Positions 7,039 to 9,653 of a DNA stretch of 9,653 bases are shown one piece after another. A program made the translations under genes and the position numbers. Origin of the DNA: Alphaproteobacteria bacterium. Lineage in GTDB: Bacteria; Pseudomonadota; Alphaproteobacteria; SP197. The DNA lies in assembly GCA_022822575.1 (NCBI GenBank), contig JAJEBJ010000027.1:1-9653 (forward strand). Reading direction: 5' to 3'. Within the stretch, counting starts at the first letter, position 1, and each line of letters opens with the position of its first letter. Below the pieces are notes generated by a model. It did not search any database. It was not told where the DNA came from and worked only from the letters and a program-made list of their open reading frames with translations.

Positions 7039-7743
7039 TCACGAAAGGCGGACCGGAATCCGCCGGTCGATCACGATATCTTCGGTGGTCAATCTACACG
7101 AATAGGCCAATGTCTCAACGCCCATGCCCGAGGCCCGTGTCACCGCAGCCGCGAATCCGGGATCGATGTCGCCGGCAATCGCAAGCGAGTCGCAGTCCAT
7201 GCGCTGGACGCACCAGATCACGACAGCCCGGTGACCGGCCCTGGCAACCGACACAAGCTCCTCCATGTGCCGTGCTCCGCGGGTTGTCACCGCATCCGGG
7301 AATTCTGCACACGCCCCTCTACGCCGCATGTGACAGTTCTTGACTTCGACATAGCAGGACCCGCGCACGGGGTCGTCGAGCAGAAAATCGAAGCGTGAGT
7401 GGTCACCCCAGGCCACTTCGCGGCGCAGCGATCCGTAGCCGGCCAACTCGACGATGCCATCCCTCGAGATCGCCTCTTCGACAAGCCGGTTCGGCTTGCC
7501 CGTATGGCAGCCGACAAGCCCTCCATCGGCACACACGAGCTCCCAGGACCAGGCGAGTTTGCGCCCGCTGCCGGAGACATCCTGCAGCCAGGTCGTCATG
7601 CCGGGCTCCGCAATTCCAGTCATCTGTCCCGGATTGGCACAGTGCGCGGTGACGATACTGCCGTCATCCAGCCGGTGATCGGAAAGAAACCGCTTGTAGC
7701 GCTTCACCAGCGTGGCGCGTCTGAGCGGCGAGGCAAACCTCAT
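7039..7743 (-). CDS. sfsA: SfsA family protein (sugar fermentation stimulation protein homologue)
   Basis: A 234-residue protein, the same length as E. coli SfsA, from ATG 7743. Seen: RYKRFLSDHRL (15-25) in the N-terminal OB-like domain; HCANPGQMTG (34-43), the counterpart of the family HCxNxGxM motif, with Pro in place of the usual Thr; SRFDFLL (116-122) and YVEVKN (131-136), which form the PD-(D/E)xK nuclease-like core with D119, E133 and K135; and FPDAVTTRGARHMEEL (148-163), a strong family signature. SfsA binds DNA non-specifically and has been linked to maltose metabolism in E. coli; its biochemical role is not settled. The frame stays open upstream to ATG 7848, but the extension has no family similarity and is rejected. 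It is the first gene of the eight-gene run, so a promoter probably lies upstream of it. Confidence 0.94.
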   Translation of the reverse strand: MRFASPLRRATLVKRYKRFLSDHRLDDGSIVTAHCANPGQMTGIAEPGMTTWLQDVSGSGRKLAWSWELVCADGGLVGCHTGKPNRLVEEAISRDGIVELAGYGSLRREVAWGDHSRFDFLLDDPVRGSCYVEVKNCHMRRRGACAEFPDAVTTRGARHMEELVSVARAGHRAVVIWCVQRMDCDSLAIAGDIDPGFAAAVTRASGMGVETLAYSCRLTTEDIVIDRRIPVRLS

Positions 7744-8137
7744 GATGTCCAATGTCCCTCGTTCCGATTCTCGCACAATCACCCAACACGCTTCGCGCTC
7801 TGTAGACCATGGACGAACCAAGTACTTTCGTCTGTTCCAACGTGGCATGGTGCCCGTAAGAGCGCAAAGTCTGCTGTGTCAGATATGGGTCACTGGCATC
7901 AAGTCCATGCTGGCGAAGAGCGCTGCCTTCAGGCGGTGTGCCTTCGGTTATGACTGACGAAGATGCAGAGCCTGTCGCCGGATGCTCGCAAGAGGCGGTC
8001 GGAACCACGATTTCTTGCCGCCCTGCATGGTCGGTCCGGTCTCGTGAAGGCGGCTCCGTCCTTCTGTTTGCGATGTGGAAGCCTGTCGGTGGCAGTGAAG
8101 CACTCGACGACTTCGCCACCAGCCGCAACCGGAGCGC
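7744..8137. other. Gene-free interval between the vapC-like gene and sfsA
   Basis: About 390 bases with no recognisable gene. Minus-strand frames of 154 aa (7664-8128), 70 aa (7929-8141) and 80 aa (7948-8190) are open here, but none has a recognisable motif and they overlap sfsA or the vapC-like gene. No tRNA cloverleaf was seen. It should hold the promoter for sfsA and the genes after it, but I found no convincing -35/-10 pair. A short imperfect inverted repeat (8046-8064, GAAGG/CCTTC arms) lacks a U-run. The stretch could be decayed accessory DNA left beside the toxin-antitoxin module, but this is only a possibility. Confidence 0.5.
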
Positions 8138-8602
8138 TCAAGTAGTTCCTGTATCTTGAGGTTCGTGCCGTCCCGGTGGTGTACGGGCAAACTGGACGGG
8201 GGTCAGCAACGGGATGATCTCGCGACCGTTCCTGCGGTAGATGGCGAAGTCGCTGTCGAGCGTCAGAATGACACTGTTGGCGTGCTGCTCGGCCATGCGC
8301 ACGAGGCAGGCGTCGGCGAGTGACATGGGAACGTTGCGGTACTTCTTCAGCAACCGTGCTACATCGTGTGCTTGTTCAGCCAGAACAAGTGGCATCTCCA
8401 CCACGCCACGTGCGACGAGGTCCAGCACGACAGCCTCGCCTCCGGAGAATGTCCGAACCAGAAAGCATGCTTCGGCAACGATCGCCTCGCAGGTGAGCAG
8501 GGGCGGCCTTGCGTTCGACCATTGCTCCACTGCCCAGTGATGGTACGCGTCGCGACGGTTCAGCAACGCAACCAGCGGTCCCGTATCGAGAATGATGCTC
8601 AA
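8138..8602 (-). CDS. PIN-domain ribonuclease toxin (VapC-like)
   Basis: A 154-residue PIN-domain protein, the toxin half of a type II toxin-antitoxin pair. Such toxins are Mg2+-dependent ribonucleases. Seen: D6 in ILDTGPLVALL; E44 in TCEAIVAEACFL; D97 in MSLADACLVRM; and D116/D118 in LTLDSDFAIYRR, which form the full acidic catalytic set. Length is slightly above the usual 125-145 because of a polar tail after residue 135. There is no ATG at the N-terminus: the first possible initiator that keeps the essential IILDTGP strand is TTG at 8602, which overlaps the antitoxin stop codon as TTGA, and no strong Shine-Dalgarno is present. A poor start coupled to antitoxin translation would keep the toxin below the antitoxin level (inference). 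The vapC subclass and RNA target cannot be assigned. Confidence 0.9.
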   Translation of the reverse strand: MSIILDTGPLVALLNRRDAYHHWAVEQWSNARPPLLTCEAIVAEACFLVRTFSGGEAVVLDLVARGVVEMPLVLAEQAHDVARLLKKYRNVPMSLADACLVRMAEQHANSVILTLDSDFAIYRRNGREIIPLLTPVQFARTPPGRHEPQDTGTT

Positions 8603-8838
8603 CGGCCGAAGTTTCGCAAATGCTTCTTGTTGCAGGAAAGGTCCGAAGGGCCGGTGAATGCGCCCCTTGCATCAGCGGCAAGCGCCAGTGCGGACCCTTC
8701 CGGGTGCGGCTCGCACGCGGACAGGTAGACATCCAGAGCATCCCGAACGACAGCAGACTTGCTCATACGTCTGCTGTGGGCGATTTCGGCAAGCCGCAAT
8801 GCAAGCGGGTCGGGCAGTTTCAGCGAGATCGTTGCCAT
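8599..8838 (-). CDS. Ribbon-helix-helix antitoxin (CopG-like) of the PIN module
   Basis: A 79-residue antitoxin. Seen: the N-terminal beta strand ATISLKLPD (2-10); helix 1 LALRLAEIAHSRR (12-24); and helix 2 MSKSAVVRDALDVYLS (25-40), forming a MetJ/Arc-type ribbon-helix-helix DNA-binding domain. The C-terminal tail (41-79) ends in GPSDLSCNKKHLRNFGR, which resembles the toxin-binding tail of RHH antitoxins paired with PIN toxins. RHH proteins bind as dimers through the beta ribbon and normally repress their own operon. The gene precedes and overlaps the toxin by 4 nt. ATG 8838 is preceded by GAGG 4 bases upstream, and further upstream are two 8-bp direct repeats that are good candidates for its operator. 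Confidence 0.88.
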   Translation of the reverse strand: MATISLKLPDPLALRLAEIAHSRRMSKSAVVRDALDVYLSACEPHPEGSALALAADARGAFTGPSDLSCNKKHLRNFGR

Positions 8839-8842
8839 GAAT

Positions 8843-8846
8843 CCTC
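8843..8846 (-). promoter_or_regulatory. Ribosome binding site of the antitoxin gene
   Basis: GAGG on the minus strand (in TGAGGATTCATG), 4 bases before ATG 8838. It supports this start and contrasts with the toxin gene, which has a TTG start and no clear site of its own. Confidence 0.6.
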
Positions 8847-8849
8847 AGG

Positions 8850-8879
8850 ATAATACCAAAGGCGCAACAGAATAATACC
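8850..8879 (-). repeat. Paired direct repeats, probable antitoxin operator
   Basis: ATAATACC (plus strand; GGTATTAT on the coding strand) occurs exactly at 8850-8857 and again at 8872-8879. The 22-bp centre-to-centre period is about two helical turns, so both copies face the same side of the DNA. The distal copy contains the proposed -10 box, and the proximal copy lies between the transcription start and the ribosome site. Occupancy by RHH dimers would block transcription. The repeats are seen directly; the operator role is inferred. Confidence 0.6.
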
Positions 8880-8901
8880 CCGACATGCCGTGGGTTGTCA
8901 G
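8872..8901 (-). promoter_or_regulatory. Putative sigma70-type promoter of the toxin-antitoxin operon
   Basis: On the minus strand, CTGACA (8901-8896) and TATTAT (8877-8872) are separated by 18 bases. Each hexamer matches its consensus (TTGACA, TATAAT) at five of six positions. A start near 8865 would give a leader of roughly 27 bases before ATG 8838, containing the GAGG ribosome site. The -10 box is embedded in the distal copy of the direct repeat, as expected for an autorepressed TA operon. Not experimentally shown. Confidence 0.5.
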
Positions 8902-9136
8902 TCCGGCATCTTTCTGAACGCCCAGAGGGCTCTCAGCCATGCCGCTGGTTCAACGAGACCATGCTGTTCAGGGTGGTCCTGCTTCCAGGACGGTGCCGAA
9001 CGTCATCAGGATGGATGATCCCGACGCGCCTGCACCCAACACGACGCATGCGGAGCAACAGGATCGTGTAGATGTGCCCTATCGAAGGAGACCGACAGCG
9101 TGGCGCCAGAAGGGCGGAACAACACGGCGCTCTTGG
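8902..9136. other. Intergenic interval between the epimerase and the toxin-antitoxin promoter
   Basis: About 235 bases without a supportable gene. A plus-strand frame from ATG 9011 stays open to the window end, but it lies antisense and codon-aligned to the epimerase gene and has no protein-like motif. I saw no tRNA, no strong hairpin followed by a U-run after the epimerase stop, and no terminal inverted repeats. Confidence 0.45.
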
Positions 9137-9653
9137 TCAGATAAGGCGGGTCCGGGCGTCGAGAGGGGTATCCCGGGCGGACTGCGGTCCGTCTGTTTCG
9201 TTCTCGGTAATCCATGCCGCATAGTCGGAAAGGCCCTGATGGAGCGTTCTCGGGCGCCACTGAACATCACCGAGGATGCGCGTAACGTCGTAGGCGCCCC
9301 AGGCACCCGTCTTCCGGGCCGAAGAGCCGATGACGTCGGCAGGACCGCCTGGGGCGGCCTCGTGCCATGTGGCGCCGGGCACAACCGAGCACACGAGGCG
9401 GGCGAGTTTGTCCAGCGTGGTCGGCTCGCCAGAGGCGATGTTGTAGACGTCGTGACGAAGGGCGGGAGCCGCCAGCAGGTCGCAGATTGCCCCGGCCACA
9501 TCGGCGGCGTGGATGAAATCACCGACGCCGTCGGCGCCCGCCACGCTCCAGGTTTCTCCACGCAGGGCCTTGTGCATCATCACGTGGGGAGCGCAGGCAA
9601 AATCGCGCCCCGGTGTCGGTCGGTCCATTGGTCCGTAGACACTGGCCAGACGC
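9137..9653 (-). CDS. NAD-dependent epimerase/dehydratase (extended SDR), partial, 5' end outside window
   Basis: The C-terminal part of an extended short-chain dehydrogenase/reductase; members act on nucleotide sugars or related substrates with bound NAD(P). The frame continues past ATG 9628 to the window edge. The codons just upstream of that ATG read RLASVYGP, the conserved segment that follows the YxxxK active site in UDP-glucose 4-epimerase-type enzymes, so ATG 9628 is internal. Downstream are DFIHAADVAGAICDLL, the typical substrate-domain motif, and VYNIASGEPTTLDKLARLV, the equivalent of the family VYNxGxG block. The Rossmann GxxGxxG and YxxxK residues lie outside the window. The protein ends in a short polar tail (stop TGA 9137-9139). 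The specific substrate cannot be named, and no other sugar-biosynthesis gene is visible. It is separated from the TA module by a promoter, so it is probably a different transcription unit. Confidence 0.88.
   Translation of the reverse strand, partial: RLASVYGPMDRPTPGRDFACAPHVMMHKALRGETWSVAGADGVGDFIHAADVAGAICDLLAAPALRHDVYNIASGEPTTLDKLARLVCSVVPGATWHEAAPGGPADVIGSSARKTGAWGAYDVTRILGDVQWRPRTLHQGLSDYAAWITENETDGPQSARDTPLDARTRLI

Noticed and set aside
8046..8064. A short inverted repeat (GAAGG/CCTTC arms) downstream of the vapC-like gene as a terminator
   Set aside because: The inner stem pairs only with a bulge and a two-base loop, and no U-run follows on the minus strand.
7664..8128. A 154-codon minus-strand frame covering the sfsA upstream interval
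   Set aside because: It overlaps the start of sfsA in another frame, has no recognisable motif or convincing ribosome site, and its composition resembles non-coding translation.

Overview
The window is GC-rich, and every supported gene lies on the minus strand, so the genes are read from high to low coordinates. The sfsA-map pair, the codon bias (TTA, CTA and TCA codons are nearly absent, which leaves long open antisense frames) and the tight catabolic gene packing suggest a high-GC Pseudomonadota, most likely an alphaproteobacterium. This is inferred from gene content; no rRNA or other marker is present.

In transcription order: (1) 9653-9137 is the C-terminal part of an extended-SDR NAD-dependent epimerase/dehydratase, cut by the window edge. 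(2) 9136-8902 has no recognisable gene. (3) 8901-8138 is a type II toxin-antitoxin module: a promoter overlapping two direct repeats spaced 22 bp apart, a ribbon-helix-helix antitoxin, and a PIN-domain VapC-like toxin that starts with TTG inside the antitoxin stop. (4) 8137-7744 has no recognisable gene but must contain the 5' region of the next block. (5) 7743-16 is a compact run of eight same-strand genes, with gaps of at most 24 nt or 4-nt overlaps: sfsA, map (type I methionine aminopeptidase), an EamA-type DMT transporter, an MFS transporter, a 2-keto-4-pentenoate hydratase-like protein, a creatininase-family amidohydrolase, an acyl-CoA dehydrogenase, and an FrhB-like iron-sulfur flavoprotein.

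The eight-gene block is the most interesting part. Two housekeeping-type genes lead into two transporters and four enzymes that together look like a small-molecule catabolic or modification route: amide or ring hydrolysis by the creatininase homologue, hydration or decarboxylation of a 2-oxo-alkenoate by the hydratase homologue, an acyl-CoA desaturation or reduction step, and an FrhB-like redox protein with two probable Fe-S sites. I do not recognise this combination as a named pathway and the substrate cannot be read from sequence. The TA module has a clear regulatory architecture.
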